Of a stretch of 24,141 nucleotides of DNA, positions 1 to 9,000 are shown in pieces. The stretch is from a virus. The stretch lies in IMG/VR virus record IMGVR_UViG_3300020207_000156, positions 1 to 24,141 of that record; one strand, 5' to 3'. Numbering within the stretch: position 1 is the first letter of the stretch; each line of letters opens with the position of its first letter. A program made the position numbers and the translations under genes. The notes beneath the pieces are model-generated. The model was not told the origin of the DNA. It did not search any database and saw only the letters and a list, made by a program, of their open reading frames with translations.

Positions 1-297
1 AAGTATGGTTCAACAAGTCCTTGGGGGACAACACCAATTTTAAGAAATCAATATTTAGACGTAATGAAAATTAGGCCAGTGCCGGCAAGCGACGATGATG
101 TATTATATGAAATACAACCTCAGTTTACGCATAGACCTGACTTACTTGCTTTTTCAATTTATGGTACTCCAAAGTTATGGTGGGTATTTGCACAAAGAAA
201 CATGGACATTTTAAAAGATCCTGTTTTTGATCTTGAAGCAGGTGTTCGAATCTATATTCCAAGAGAAGACAAATTAAAAGACTTTTTAGGTTATTAA
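1..297 (+). CDS. 53: Baseplate wedge protein, gp53-like (5' truncated)
   Basis: The frame is open from the first base to a TAA at 295-297, giving 98 C-terminal residues; the true start lies before the window. The Met codon at 64 is probably internal, because the 21 codons before it read as the same family (SPWGTTP, then LDVMKIRPVPAS). Recognisable gp53 features are RPVPAS, the conserved THRPDLLAFSIYGTPKLWWV stretch followed by FAQRN, and a C-terminal IYIPRED strand like the end of a LysM-type fold. In T4, gp53 (196 residues) joins neighbouring wedges in the baseplate. The next gene starts 4 bases after this stop, so the two are probably co-transcribed. Family identity comes from remembered motifs, not a search, but the match is strong and the hub and spike genes follow. 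Confidence 0.87.
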   Translation, partial: KYGSTSPWGTTPILRNQYLDVMKIRPVPASDDDVLYEIQPQFTHRPDLLAFSIYGTPKLWWVFAQRNMDILKDPVFDLEAGVRIYIPREDKLKDFLGY

Positions 298-300
298 TAA

Positions 301-3024
301 ATGGCAATAAATTTTACTAGACTTACTAATTCGGTAAAAGACTTACCAACGCAACTGAACCGTGTAACAGGTCAAGCAAACGACCTGTTAGGATCTGTAC
401 CAGCTCAAGTAGAAAGTTCTCTTAACAATTTAAAATCACAAGCAAGTTCGTCAATAATTTCCGTAACTGATCAGTTCAATGTTGGAGAACAATTAGAATC
501 AGCAGTAGCCGGATTTAGAAATAGTATTCCTACTGATATTCAACAATTAGCTGATATTGAACAGGCTATTTCGCAAGGAGCAGCAGGTCTAATTGCATCA
601 GCATCAGGCTCTGTATTACAAACTGCTACAGTAGCATTAGGACAAACAGAAAATAAATTAAAAGAATACGCAACATACAATTACATTATAACACTTGCTT
701 GTTTAACAATTAACGAAATTAATTTTCCTGATAGTACATATCGAGTTGGTCCACCGAAAGTAACAGTATTAAAATCAGGAGGCGGACTAGGAGCTAGTAA
801 AGCAAAAACAGCATACGAAACTAGTGATTTATCGTTAGAATATTTTATAGACGATTTAGAAATTGAAGGAATTATCGCACCTACTACTAAATCACGTTCA
901 ACAAATGCAACAGTTTTAAATTTTACTGTTACAGAACCTTATAGTATGGGATTGTTTTTACAAACACTTATGATTGCTGCTAATAAAGCAGGTCATAAAG
1001 ATTATTTAAAAGCACCATATGCACTAATAATAGAATTTAGAGGATATGATGATAACGGTAATCCTTTAAACTTAGATAGAACAACACGCAGAGTATTTCC
1101 AATAAGCATTAACACAGTTGATTTTGATGTTACAGCAGGTGGTTCTAGATATGCAGTACAAACTAATGCTTGGCAAGAAATTGCCTATAGCAGTGTAGCA
1201 CAAAGTACAAGAAGCGACACTATTTTGCAAGGCGCATCTGTACAAGAATTATTACACACCGGAACAAACAGTTTAACAGCAATACTTAATAAAGCAATTA
1301 GAGAAAAAGACGATGAAGGAAATAGTATTAATAGAGATGAATATGTTATAATGTTTCCAAACCAACTCTCATCAAGTTTAGGAATATCAAATCAAGCAGG
1401 AACAAATCTTAGTGACAGAGCATTAATGACCGAAGAAGAATTTTATTCCGCTTGGACTGGTGCTGACACTGAATTGTTTGATTTTGATCCTGACCTTCTT
1501 TTACAAAATAGATCAGAAGCATACGAACGTTATATAGAAATTAGTGCTTCAAACAATAATATTTCAGCCGCAGTACGCAGAGCTGCTGATAATACTGAAA
1601 CAGCTAATCCAATAGGAAAAGGTCAAATTGACAGTGCAATGATAACAGGTGGTGCAGTACCTTTTGGTGAAGAAGCATACACATATGATCAAAGAACAGG
1701 CATTTATAGAAGTGACCAAGTAACAATTTCTCGAGATTTTAGAACATTTCAGTTTAAGCAAGGAACTAGGATTGAAGATATAATTGAAGAAATAGTTTTG
1801 ATAAGTGAGTATGCTCAAACAGCCGCAACACAATTACAAAGTGTTCCTGCAGGTGGAGGAATGATTCCTTGGTTTAGAATACATGCGCAAACATTTTTAG
1901 TACCAGATGAAGAAATTAGACGTAGAACCGGCCAAAATCCAAAAATATATGTATATGCAGTTGTGCCTTATCAAGTACATTCGTCAACATTTCAACAAGC
2001 ATCGCAACCATCAGTGGGCATAGAACAGCGTAAAGCAGCCGCAGCAAAACGATACGATTTTATCTATACAGGTCAAAACGACGATATAATTGATTTTGAA
2101 ATTAATTTCAATAATGCATTTTATACAGCAATGAGTTCAAACATGAATGGTGCAGGAACAACTAGACTTGCAACTCGTGATTCTGTAACAGTAGATACTG
2201 CACCAAGATTTCAGCCAGCAGCAGGAAATGAAGGTGTTGGCAGTGTTAACAGTGACAGATCTGTAACAGAAGTTGCAAATGCAACAGCAACCGGAAATAG
2301 TGGCGGCAGTGATGCAGATACACCTGCAATACGAGTTGCTAGAATGTTCCATGAGGCAATAGTCAATAATGACACTGATATGGTTACGATGGAGTTAACT
2401 ATTATAGGAGATCCTTATTATCTTGCAGACAGCGGACAAGGAAACTATTTTTCTCCACCATCGGGATTTACAGGATACACGTCAGACGGAACAATGGATT
2501 ATCAGTCGTCAGAAGTAGAAGTTTTAGTAACTTTTAAAACTCCGATAGATTATAATACAGGAAATGGATTAATGATATTTCCAGAAATAGACAATGTTCC
2601 GGTAAACGCATTCACTGGCTTATACAAAGTAAACATTGTAAGAAACAGTTTTGCTGGAGGAAAGTTTACTCAAGTGTTAGAATTAATTAGAAGAAACAAT
2701 CAAGATAGTGATACAAATGTTAGAGGCGGCGGCACCGGCGATAACTCTACTGCTGTTGCTCCATCAGACACTACTGGCAGCGGCTCAGGAGATACACAAA
2801 CTCCACAACCAGTAATTTTTGGCGGACAGGATATTACTAATACAGGAACAGCACAAGGAACTGGAGCAGGAGCACCACCTACTCCTACTCAACCTACTGC
2901 ACAAGTTAACACAACATCTCCAACAGTGGAATTTGGTGGACAAACAATCGTTAATGAAAACTTTACTCCTCCGGCTAATAATAATCCGCCGCCTGATGCT
3001 AATATTGATGGAGGAGTTTCTTAA
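301..3024 (+). CDS. Baseplate hub protein, probable gp27-like role (907 aa)
   Basis: This is a large virion protein with no signal peptide or membrane segment. Residues 1-125 are helical, rich in Ala, Ser and Gln, and look like an added N-terminal region. Residues 126-300 hold a beta-rich domain with TEPYSMGLFLQTL (211-223) and IIEFRGYDDNG (243-253), a pattern I associate with T4-like hub proteins. Residues about 520-611 carry MIPWFRIHAQTF, KIYVYAVVPYQVHSS and YTGQNDDIIDFEINFNNAFY. Residues 697-717 carry MELTIIGDPYYLADSG. The last 100 residues are low-complexity Gly/Thr/Pro and contain FGGQ twice. The gene lies immediately before gp5 and overlaps it by one base, as expected for a hub that carries the spike. 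T4 gp27 has only 391 residues, so this would be a much enlarged version. It could instead be another central baseplate or tube-initiator protein. The ATG at 301 follows two TAA codons; the AGG at 288-290 is a weak ribosome site. Confidence 0.6.
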   Translation: MAINFTRLTNSVKDLPTQLNRVTGQANDLLGSVPAQVESSLNNLKSQASSSIISVTDQFNVGEQLESAVAGFRNSIPTDIQQLADIEQAISQGAAGLIASASGSVLQTATVALGQTENKLKEYATYNYIITLACLTINEINFPDSTYRVGPPKVTVLKSGGGLGASKAKTAYETSDLSLEYFIDDLEIEGIIAPTTKSRSTNATVLNFTVTEPYSMGLFLQTLMIAANKAGHKDYLKAPYALIIEFRGYDDNGNPLNLDRTTRRVFPISINTVDFDVTAGGSRYAVQTNAWQEIAYSSVAQSTRSDTILQGASVQELLHTGTNSLTAILNKAIREKDDEGNSINRDEYVIMFPNQLSSSLGISNQAGTNLSDRALMTEEEFYSAWTGADTELFDFDPDLLLQNRSEAYERYIEISASNNNISAAVRRAADNTETANPIGKGQIDSAMITGGAVPFGEEAYTYDQRTGIYRSDQVTISRDFRTFQFKQGTRIEDIIEEIVLISEYAQTAATQLQSVPAGGGMIPWFRIHAQTFLVPDEEIRRRTGQNPKIYVYAVVPYQVHSSTFQQASQPSVGIEQRKAAAAKRYDFIYTGQNDDIIDFEINFNNAFYTAMSSNMNGAGTTRLATRDSVTVDTAPRFQPAAGNEGVGSVNSDRSVTEVANATATGNSGGSDADTPAIRVARMFHEAIVNNDTDMVTMELTIIGDPYYLADSGQGNYFSPPSGFTGYTSDGTMDYQSSEVEVLVTFKTPIDYNTGNGLMIFPEIDNVPVNAFTGLYKVNIVRNSFAGGKFTQVLELIRRNNQDSDTNVRGGGTGDNSTAVAPSDTTGSGSGDTQTPQPVIFGGQDITNTGTAQGTGAGAPPTPTQPTAQVNTTSPTVEFGGQTIVNENFTPPANNNPPPDANIDGGVS
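2812..2964 (+). repeat. Duplicated FGGQ peptide motif in the hub C-terminal tail
   Basis: Two related 13-residue motifs, VIFGGQDITNTGT (residues 838-850) and VEFGGQTIVNENF (876-888), lie 38 residues apart in a disordered-looking Gly/Thr/Pro/Asn tail. The repeat is visible in protein and only loosely in DNA. A short docking peptide is a guess. Confidence 0.55.
3010..3016 (+). promoter_or_regulatory. Strong ribosome binding site for gp5
   Basis: GGAGGAG lies 7 bases before the ATG at 3024, within the last codons of the hub gene. It fixes the gp5 start, whose A is also the last base of the hub stop codon (TAATG). This arrangement suggests coupled translation. Confidence 0.75.
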
Positions 3025-5513
3025 TGCCAGCAAATACACGACCTTCACGACGATTAGTAGTTTCGAATCCAGGTCCGTACGAAGCGATTGTTGTATCTCA
3101 TCTTGACCCAAAAAGAATGGGTACACTTCAAGTTGAATTATTAAGAAACAGCACGTCTGGTAACGATCCAGAACGTTCAGGGCAAATAGTTACAGTAAAG
3201 TATCTGTCTCCGTTTGCAGGAACAACACCTATATCAGGAAATACTACTACAAATAATTTTCAAGGATCACAGAAATCTTATGGGTTTTGGATGGTACCAC
3301 CTACAGTTGGAACACGAGTTCTTGTTATATTTGCAGAAGGAAACATTGCTAGGGGTTATTGGATTGGTTGTGTATATGATGCTTATATGAATTGGATGAC
3401 CCCAGATCCTTGGTCAGGATCTCCGTACAATACTTTTGATCCTAATAGAAAATTACCAGTTGCAGAGTTTAATAAACGTATAGCATCTTCTGCAGGTAAC
3501 GATCCTACAAAATATATTAAACCTCTTAATAACGATTTTTACACTATACTTGGACGTCAAGGACTTGTAGATGACGATGTTAGAGGTCCTGCCAACAGCT
3601 CTAGTAGAAGAGAATTACCGTCAAGGGTTTTTGGGGTAAGCACCCCCGGGCCAACTGATAAACGAGAAGGTGCACCTAAAGGTCCTATAGGACCAGTTGA
3701 AGCAAGAACACAAGCGTTTTCAAGTGTACTCGGTGGAAGCAGTATTGTAATGGACGACGGTGATGACCGTTATATAAGAAACAGTTATGCTAGCCAAGAT
3801 AAAATGGAGTATACAGATCTTGTTGCTAATCCTGAAGCAACTACAGGAATAAAAACGCTACCAAAAGGTGAAATGATGCGATTTAGAACTCGCACAGGAC
3901 ATCAGATTCTTATGCACAATTCAGAGGATTTAATTTACATTGCTAATGCCCAAGGCAGTACTTGGATAGAATTAACTTCTAATGGTAAAATTGATATCTA
4001 TGCACAGGATAGTGTTAGCATAAGAACACAAAATGATTTAAATGTTAGTGCTGATAGAGATATCAATATGACTGCGTCAAGAGATATTAACTTTAATGCT
4101 GGTAGAGATTATAAACTTACTGTTTCAAACAACAGTGATGTTAAAGTTGGCAATGATCATAAACTTGATGTTGCTTCAAATCATGATGTATATGTTGGAG
4201 CAACACAAAAAGTATATGTTGGTGCAGAAGGACATTTAGTAGTAGTTGGCGCACACTATATAACCAATCAAACAACGTTTGATATGAGCACTACAGGACA
4301 GCGTACAGAGTTTCAAGGACAGTACGATTTACAAACTGGCGGACACAATTATTTCACTTCAGGTGAAAATACAGAAATTGCATCTAGCGGAGACATTATT
4401 CAAACAGGCACAAACATTCATCTAAACGGTCCTGCGGCTACTACCGCAGCTCTTGCGAGCGGAGCAGCGCAAGCCGCTGTCGCAGCACCTGCGCTTTGGC
4501 CGGTACGTGTACCGGTACATGAACCGTGGCGTGGACATGAACATTTAGACCCTGGAACATTTACTCCTCAGTTCACACAAGCAAGCAGTTCTCCAAGCCC
4601 TGCATTAAGAGAATCAACACCGCAACTTAATACTAATGCTGACTTAGCAGGATCTGGCGCAGCGCCAGGAGCAACAGTTGCAGCAGCAAACAACACTACT
4701 GCCGGATCAAATGCACAAGTTGTTGTACCTGGAGAAGTAGGAACTAGCGGAGCACAACCAGCAAATCCAGTTCCGGTTAACGATTTACAAAAACACTTTT
4801 TAAGTGAACTTATAAAAGCAATTGGATTAGACCCTGCAAATGCTCTTAAAACAGCAGATCCTAACAGACTTGCCCCTGGTGAAACACCAGGAAATGCAGA
4901 AGCACTTGGTATGGCAATGGCACAGATTCAAGCAGAATGTGGTTTCCGTCCAAGAAGCGAAAACATGAATTATAGAGCAAGTACATTACGTAGAGTATTT
5001 CCTAGTCGTGTTAGAAGTGATGCGTTTGCTCAAGAACTTGTTGCAGCAGGGCCTGCTGCAATTGGTAATACATTGTATGGCGGACGTTATGGCAACGCTC
5101 AAAATGAAGGTTACAAATATCGTGGTAGAGGGTTGATTCAGTTAACATTCAAAGACAACTATAGACGTTATGGTGGACTAGCTGGAACTCCACAAATTGT
5201 TGAAAATCCTGATTTAGTTAATGATCCGGAAATTGCAGTAAAAATTGCTTGTGCATATATTAAATCAAAGTCTATTAGTTGGGGAAGTTATGACTTTGGA
5301 GCACTTGGTGAAGAATTCCGTAGAGCAGTCGGTTATGCTAACCGCGGCGGCGAAGAGACACGAAATCGTATTGGATTAGGTAGAGGGTTTGCAAGTAAGA
5401 TTATTACTGGTGAGCTAGTACCGCTTGCAAGTATTACAACAGAACCTGCAGGCACAAATATTGAAGCAGGTAATAGAGTTGAACCAGCAGAAGAACTTCC
5501 TCCACTGCCATAA
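3024..5513 (+). CDS. 5: Baseplate spike protein gp5 with C-terminal GH19-like lysozyme domain
   Basis: 829-residue central tail spike that pierces the cell envelope and opens peptidoglycan. Residues 10-120 form a gp5/VgrG-type OB-like domain, with PGPYEAIVVSHLDPKRMGTL near 16-35 and a GTRVLVIFAEGN strand near 97-108. Residues 323-468 are octad repeats (DINMTASR, DINFNAGR, then a row of Val/Gly octads) as in the T4 gp5 beta-helix needle. Residues 470-580 are an Ala/Pro/Thr-rich linker with VPVHEPWRGHEHLDP. Residues 587-800 match GH19 chitinase-like endolysins: QIQAECGF with likely catalytic E638, ENMNY with second candidate E646, and YKYRGRGLIQLT at 697-708. T4 gp5 (575 residues) instead places a GH24 lysozyme between OB fold and needle. 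The start is fixed by GGAGGAG and the one-base overlap with the hub gene. Family assignment is from motifs only. Confidence 0.88.
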   Translation: MPANTRPSRRLVVSNPGPYEAIVVSHLDPKRMGTLQVELLRNSTSGNDPERSGQIVTVKYLSPFAGTTPISGNTTTNNFQGSQKSYGFWMVPPTVGTRVLVIFAEGNIARGYWIGCVYDAYMNWMTPDPWSGSPYNTFDPNRKLPVAEFNKRIASSAGNDPTKYIKPLNNDFYTILGRQGLVDDDVRGPANSSSRRELPSRVFGVSTPGPTDKREGAPKGPIGPVEARTQAFSSVLGGSSIVMDDGDDRYIRNSYASQDKMEYTDLVANPEATTGIKTLPKGEMMRFRTRTGHQILMHNSEDLIYIANAQGSTWIELTSNGKIDIYAQDSVSIRTQNDLNVSADRDINMTASRDINFNAGRDYKLTVSNNSDVKVGNDHKLDVASNHDVYVGATQKVYVGAEGHLVVVGAHYITNQTTFDMSTTGQRTEFQGQYDLQTGGHNYFTSGENTEIASSGDIIQTGTNIHLNGPAATTAALASGAAQAAVAAPALWPVRVPVHEPWRGHEHLDPGTFTPQFTQASSSPSPALRESTPQLNTNADLAGSGAAPGATVAAANNTTAGSNAQVVVPGEVGTSGAQPANPVPVNDLQKHFLSELIKAIGLDPANALKTADPNRLAPGETPGNAEALGMAMAQIQAECGFRPRSENMNYRASTLRRVFPSRVRSDAFAQELVAAGPAAIGNTLYGGRYGNAQNEGYKYRGRGLIQLTFKDNYRRYGGLAGTPQIVENPDLVNDPEIAVKIACAYIKSKSISWGSYDFGALGEEFRRAVGYANRGGEETRNRIGLGRGFASKIITGELVPLASITTEPAGTNIEAGNRVEPAEELPPLP
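3990..4427 (+). repeat. Octad-repeat beta-helix needle region of gp5
   Basis: Residues 323-468 consist of about 18 eight-residue units. The cleanest run is DINMTASR, DINFNAGR, DYKLTVSN, NSDVKVGN, DHKLDVAS, NHDVYVGA, TQKVYVGA. The alternating hydrophobic positions with Gly or Ala match the triple-stranded beta-helix of T4 gp5 and VgrG, which trimerises into the puncturing needle. Confidence 0.85.
4782..5423 (+). other. GH19 chitinase-like lysozyme domain (within gp5)
   Basis: Residues 587-800 read as the GH19-like fold used by many phage endolysins. Key landmarks are AQIQAECGF (first candidate acid E638), SENMNY (second candidate acid E646) and the substrate-cleft block YRGRGLIQLTFKDNY (699-713). 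Peptidoglycan cleavage during injection is the expected role. The usual HES around the first acid is AEC here. Confidence 0.78.
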
Positions 5514-5521
5514 TATAATAG

Positions 5522-5533
5522 GGTAAATACTGT
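5522..5533 (+). promoter_or_regulatory. Possible late-promoter -10 element before gp25
   Basis: GGTAAATACTGT lies in the 21-base gap between gp5 and gp25 and shares TAAATACTGT with the gap before gp6. It resembles the T4 late -10 element TATAAATA. It sits so close to the ATG at 5535 that a normally spaced transcript would begin at or inside the start codon. The site may therefore be weak, may make a leaderless message, or may not be a promoter. Confidence 0.35.
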
Positions 5534-5534
5534 T

Positions 5535-5981
5535 ATGAGTACACAAGAAAAACGTTTATATAAAGAGGTAACAGTTAGCTCTAACAAAAGACCGTCTCTA
5601 CCAACACAAAGTAGAGCGTACAAAGGCATCTCAACAGTTAATAAAGAGAATAGCAGTTTTAACTTGTATGACATTGCTCTTATAAAACAGGATATTATAA
5701 ATCATTTTCATATTCGTGTAGGAGAAAAGTTAGAAAATCCTGGATTTGGAACTATCATTTGGGACGTATTATTTGAACCAATGACAGAAGCTCTAAGAGA
5801 TGCTATTGCTGATAATGTTACAAAAATTATCAATCATGATCCTAGGGTACAAGTTGAGCAAGTCACTGTAGACACCTATGAAAGTGGTATAATGATAGAG
5901 TGTACGCTAACATATTTGCCTTACAATATTTCTGAGAGTATGCGCTTAAAATTTGACGAAGATAATGCTATTTTATCTTAG
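5535..5981 (+). CDS. 25: Baseplate wedge protein gp25
   Basis: 148-residue member of the gp25 / TssE family, which sits in the inner baseplate and is thought to nucleate sheath attachment. Family landmarks are LYDIALIKQDI (44-54), the block GEKLENPGFGTIIWDVLFEP (63-82), and HDPRV (101-105), which corresponds to the conserved EPR motif with Asp in place of Glu. The length is close to T4 gp25 (132 residues) with a slightly longer, basic N-terminus. The gene lies 21 bases after gp5 and 59 bases before gp6. The ribosome site is poor: only AGGG at 5519-5523, 11 bases upstream. No other Met codon occurs before residue 83, so the start is firm. In T4, gene 25 is not next to gene 6; here it precedes it. 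Confidence 0.92.
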   Translation: MSTQEKRLYKEVTVSSNKRPSLPTQSRAYKGISTVNKENSSFNLYDIALIKQDIINHFHIRVGEKLENPGFGTIIWDVLFEPMTEALRDAIADNVTKIINHDPRVQVEQVTVDTYESGIMIECTLTYLPYNISESMRLKFDEDNAILS

Positions 5982-6009
5982 AGAATTAAGTACGCACTTT
6001 TCGAATCAT

Positions 6010-6021
6010 AATAAATACTGT
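6010..6021 (+). promoter_or_regulatory. Putative T4-type late promoter before gp6
   Basis: AATAAATACTGT in the 59-base gap between gp25 and gp6 matches the T4 late -10 consensus TATAAATA at 7 of 8 positions (AATAAATA, 6010-6017). A transcript would start near 6023-6025, just before the ribosome site at 6027-6035, giving a short leader. The 10-mer TAAATACTGT recurs before gp25. This promoter could drive gp6 and the giant gene late in infection. Confidence 0.55.
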
Positions 6022-6026
6022 ATAAT

Positions 6027-6035
6027 AAAGGAAAG
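6027..6035 (+). promoter_or_regulatory. Ribosome binding site for gp6
   Basis: AAAGGAAAG ends 5 bases before the ATG at 6041 and supports that start. It is the clearest ribosome site in the window that lies outside coding sequence. Confidence 0.65.
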
Positions 6036-6040
6036 CAAAT

Positions 6041-9000
6041 ATGTCCACGACAGATAGACAAAATAGACTATTACTAGCGGAAGATTGGAAACGAGTTTAT
6101 CAGTCTTTCCGTAATGCAGATTTCCAAAGTTACGACTTTGATAATTTGCGTAGAACAATGATTAATTACCTCCGTCAAAACTATCCGGAGGACTTCAACG
6201 ATTATATCGAATCAAGCGAATATCTAGCACTTATTGACCTTATTGCTTTCCTTGGTCAAAACTTGTCTTATCGTATTGATTTAAACGCTCGTGAGAACTT
6301 CCTTGAACTAGCAGAACGCCGTGAAAGTGTACTACGTTTAGCAAGATTGCTTTCCTATAATCCTAAGCGTAACCAATCAGCAAATGGCTTGTTAAAGTTT
6401 GAGTCTGTAAGAACTACCGAAGAAATTTACGATTCAAATGGTACAAACTTATCAGGACAAACTATACTATGGAATGATATTTCAAACCAAGATTGGTACG
6501 AGCAATTTATTAAAGTACTTAATGCTGCACTTCCAGCAAACTCTGTTTATGGGCGTCCTGTAAAAAGCAGTACAGTTAACGGAGTTAGTGTTGAACAGTA
6601 TAGAGTAAACGGTACAAACAGCGATATTCCTGTTTATGGTTTTACTAAAAATGTTGATGGTAAATCAACACAATTTGAAATTGTAAGTACTAACATTGAG
6701 AATGGTGCTATTATAGAAGAAGCACCTCTTCCGGGAAATAACTTTGCATTCCTTTATAGAGATGATGGACAAGGAGCAGGTTCTAATAATACAGGATTTT
6801 TTGCACACTTTAGACAGGGTCGTTTAGATCAAGGGCAATTTACAGTTACTAATCCTTCAACAAACCAAGTAGTTGCTATTGATGCAATTAATGTTAATAA
6901 TACAGATACTTGGCTATACAAACTTGACACTATAGGTAGTGAGCAAGAACTATGGACAAAAGTTGATGCTATAGAAGGTAACAACATTGTTTACAACAGT
7001 TTAAACAAAAATATTAGAAATGTGTATTCTGTTTTAACAAGAGTAGAAGATAGAATTAGTTTAATTTTCTCTGATGGTACTTTTGGTAACTTACCTAAAG
7101 GTAGTTTTAAAGTTTACTATAGAGTAAGCGACAATAGAAGTTTTACTGTTAGTCCTGGAGAGTTAATTAATATTTCAATAACTATTCCTTATCAAAGCAA
7201 ACAAGGTACAAGCGAAAAACTAACAATAGGGTTAGAATTAAAATATGCTATAGATAATGCAAGCACTTCAGAAACAAGTGCAAGCATTAAAGCAAATGCT
7301 CCTGCAACTTATTATACACAAAATAGAATGGTTACAGGCGAAGACTACAATGTTGCTCCTTTAAATATTAGTCAAGAAATTATTAAAGTTAAAAGTGTAA
7401 ACAGAACATCTAGTGGTATTTCAAGATACTATGATTTGCTTGATGCAACAGGAAAATATTCTAAAACAAACCTTTACGGAAAAGACGGTGTTATCTATAC
7501 ACAAAATTTAACAAGCAAAGAACAATTTACTTTTAATACTAGAACAGACATTGAAGGTATTATTAAGAATCAAATTGAACCTATACTAGCAAATTATAAA
7601 ATTAAAAACTTTTACTATGCACAATTTTCTAAAATCATAGTGCGTGATCTAGGTGCTAGATGGAATCAAGTAACAAAAGCACAAAACCTTACAACAGGTT
7701 ATTTAACCGATGCTGACGGAACAAAACTAAGAGTTGCATCTTTTACTGGCTCTACGCTACAATATTTAGAACCAGGGTCTATGTTAAAATTTGTAACACC
7801 TGCTGGTTATTTCTTTATGCCAGACGGATCAATAAGACCTGGACAACCTAATATTCCAGGAGCAAAAACATATAAATGGACTAAAGTAATTTCTATAAAC
7901 GGACCAGGTATTGATAATACAAATACTGGTGAAGGAGCTATTGCACTTAATGATATTATTCCTGGCGGAATTAATGGAGATATAAACTCTGCACCAATCC
8001 TACAAGAAATTAAACCTGTGTTTACAACTGAAATAGAAACACAAATAAAAACACAAATTATTGATCAAGTCTTTACATACAAAACATTTGGATTAAGATT
8101 TGATTTTAGATCTTCAACTTGGCGTGTAATACTTGAAAATGATCTTGATATTTTATCTACATTCTCAACTGGTAAAAGTGGAGATCAAACAAATCAAAAT
8201 TTAGATTCAAGTTGGATTTTGTTATTCCAAACAGATGGAGAAACATACACAATTACATATAGAGGTAAGCGTTATGTTTTTGAAAGCGATAGAGAGATTA
8301 GATTCTATTACGATAGCTCAGACAAAGTTTTTGATCCTTTAACAAATGAAATTGTTAAAGATAAAATTTCTTTAATGTCTATTAATACTGTTCCAGTTAA
8401 TGACGGATACGGATTAACACCATTTACTACACCGTTTGATTGGGAAATTGTAAATGAATACAGAGATAACGAAGGTTACGTTGACAGTAAGAAAATTGAA
8501 ATAGGATTTTTTGATAGTGACGACGATGGTGTAGTTGATGATCCAGAAATATTTGATAATTTTATTACAAACTCTGTTTCTGATAAATTTATATTCCAAA
8601 AGAAATATACTACAACAGATAATGTAGAAGATTATAGATATGTTGATGCATTTGATGAAAATATACAAGTTGTTAATACAGAAACTGATATAACAACTAA
8701 CGGTATTGATAGTTATCCTGCAAATTCTGTTTTTTATATAATTGATACTAATATCTTTAAAGTATATAATACAACTACAGAAGTATTAGAAATTGTTGTA
8801 AATTATAGAGCTTATAACGGAAGAGATAAAATCATATTCCAATACGAACATGCTGCTGACGAAAGTAACAGAATAGATCCAAGCAGCTCAAACATAATTG
8901 ACACTTATGTTTTAACTAAGCAGTATGATACAAAATTTAGACAGTACATTTCGGGTGCTATTTCTAGCAAGCCAGTACCTCCTACTAGCGACGAGCTTTA

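Noticed and set aside
64-66. ATG at 64 as the start of the first gene
   Set aside because: The frame is open back to base 1 and the upstream codons match the same family, so this Met is probably internal to a longer gp53-like gene.
2819-3106. 95-codon plus-strand frame across the hub/gp5 junction
   Set aside because: It overlaps both genes in another frame, has a Leu/His-rich meaningless product and no ribosome site.
1564-3126. Minus-strand frames opposite the hub gene
   Set aside because: Their products are rich in Cys, Ile and Ser with no recognisable motif, they lack ribosome sites, and they lie fully opposite strong coding sequence; they are shadows.
3633-3647. GGGG-TAAGCA-CCCCC hairpin in gp5
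   Set aside because: It encodes FGVSTPGP in frame, the stem is only 4-5 pairs, and there is no U-tract or slippery site, so neither terminator nor frameshift signal is supported.
5988-5999. AAGT-ACGC-ACTT followed by Ts after gp25 as a terminator
   Set aside because: A 4-pair AT-rich stem is too weak, and the T-run is only 4 long.
8041-8110. Repeated ACACAAAT bases in gp6 as a DNA repeat
   Set aside because: Explained by the coding sequence TQIKTQIIDQ; not a larger repeat.
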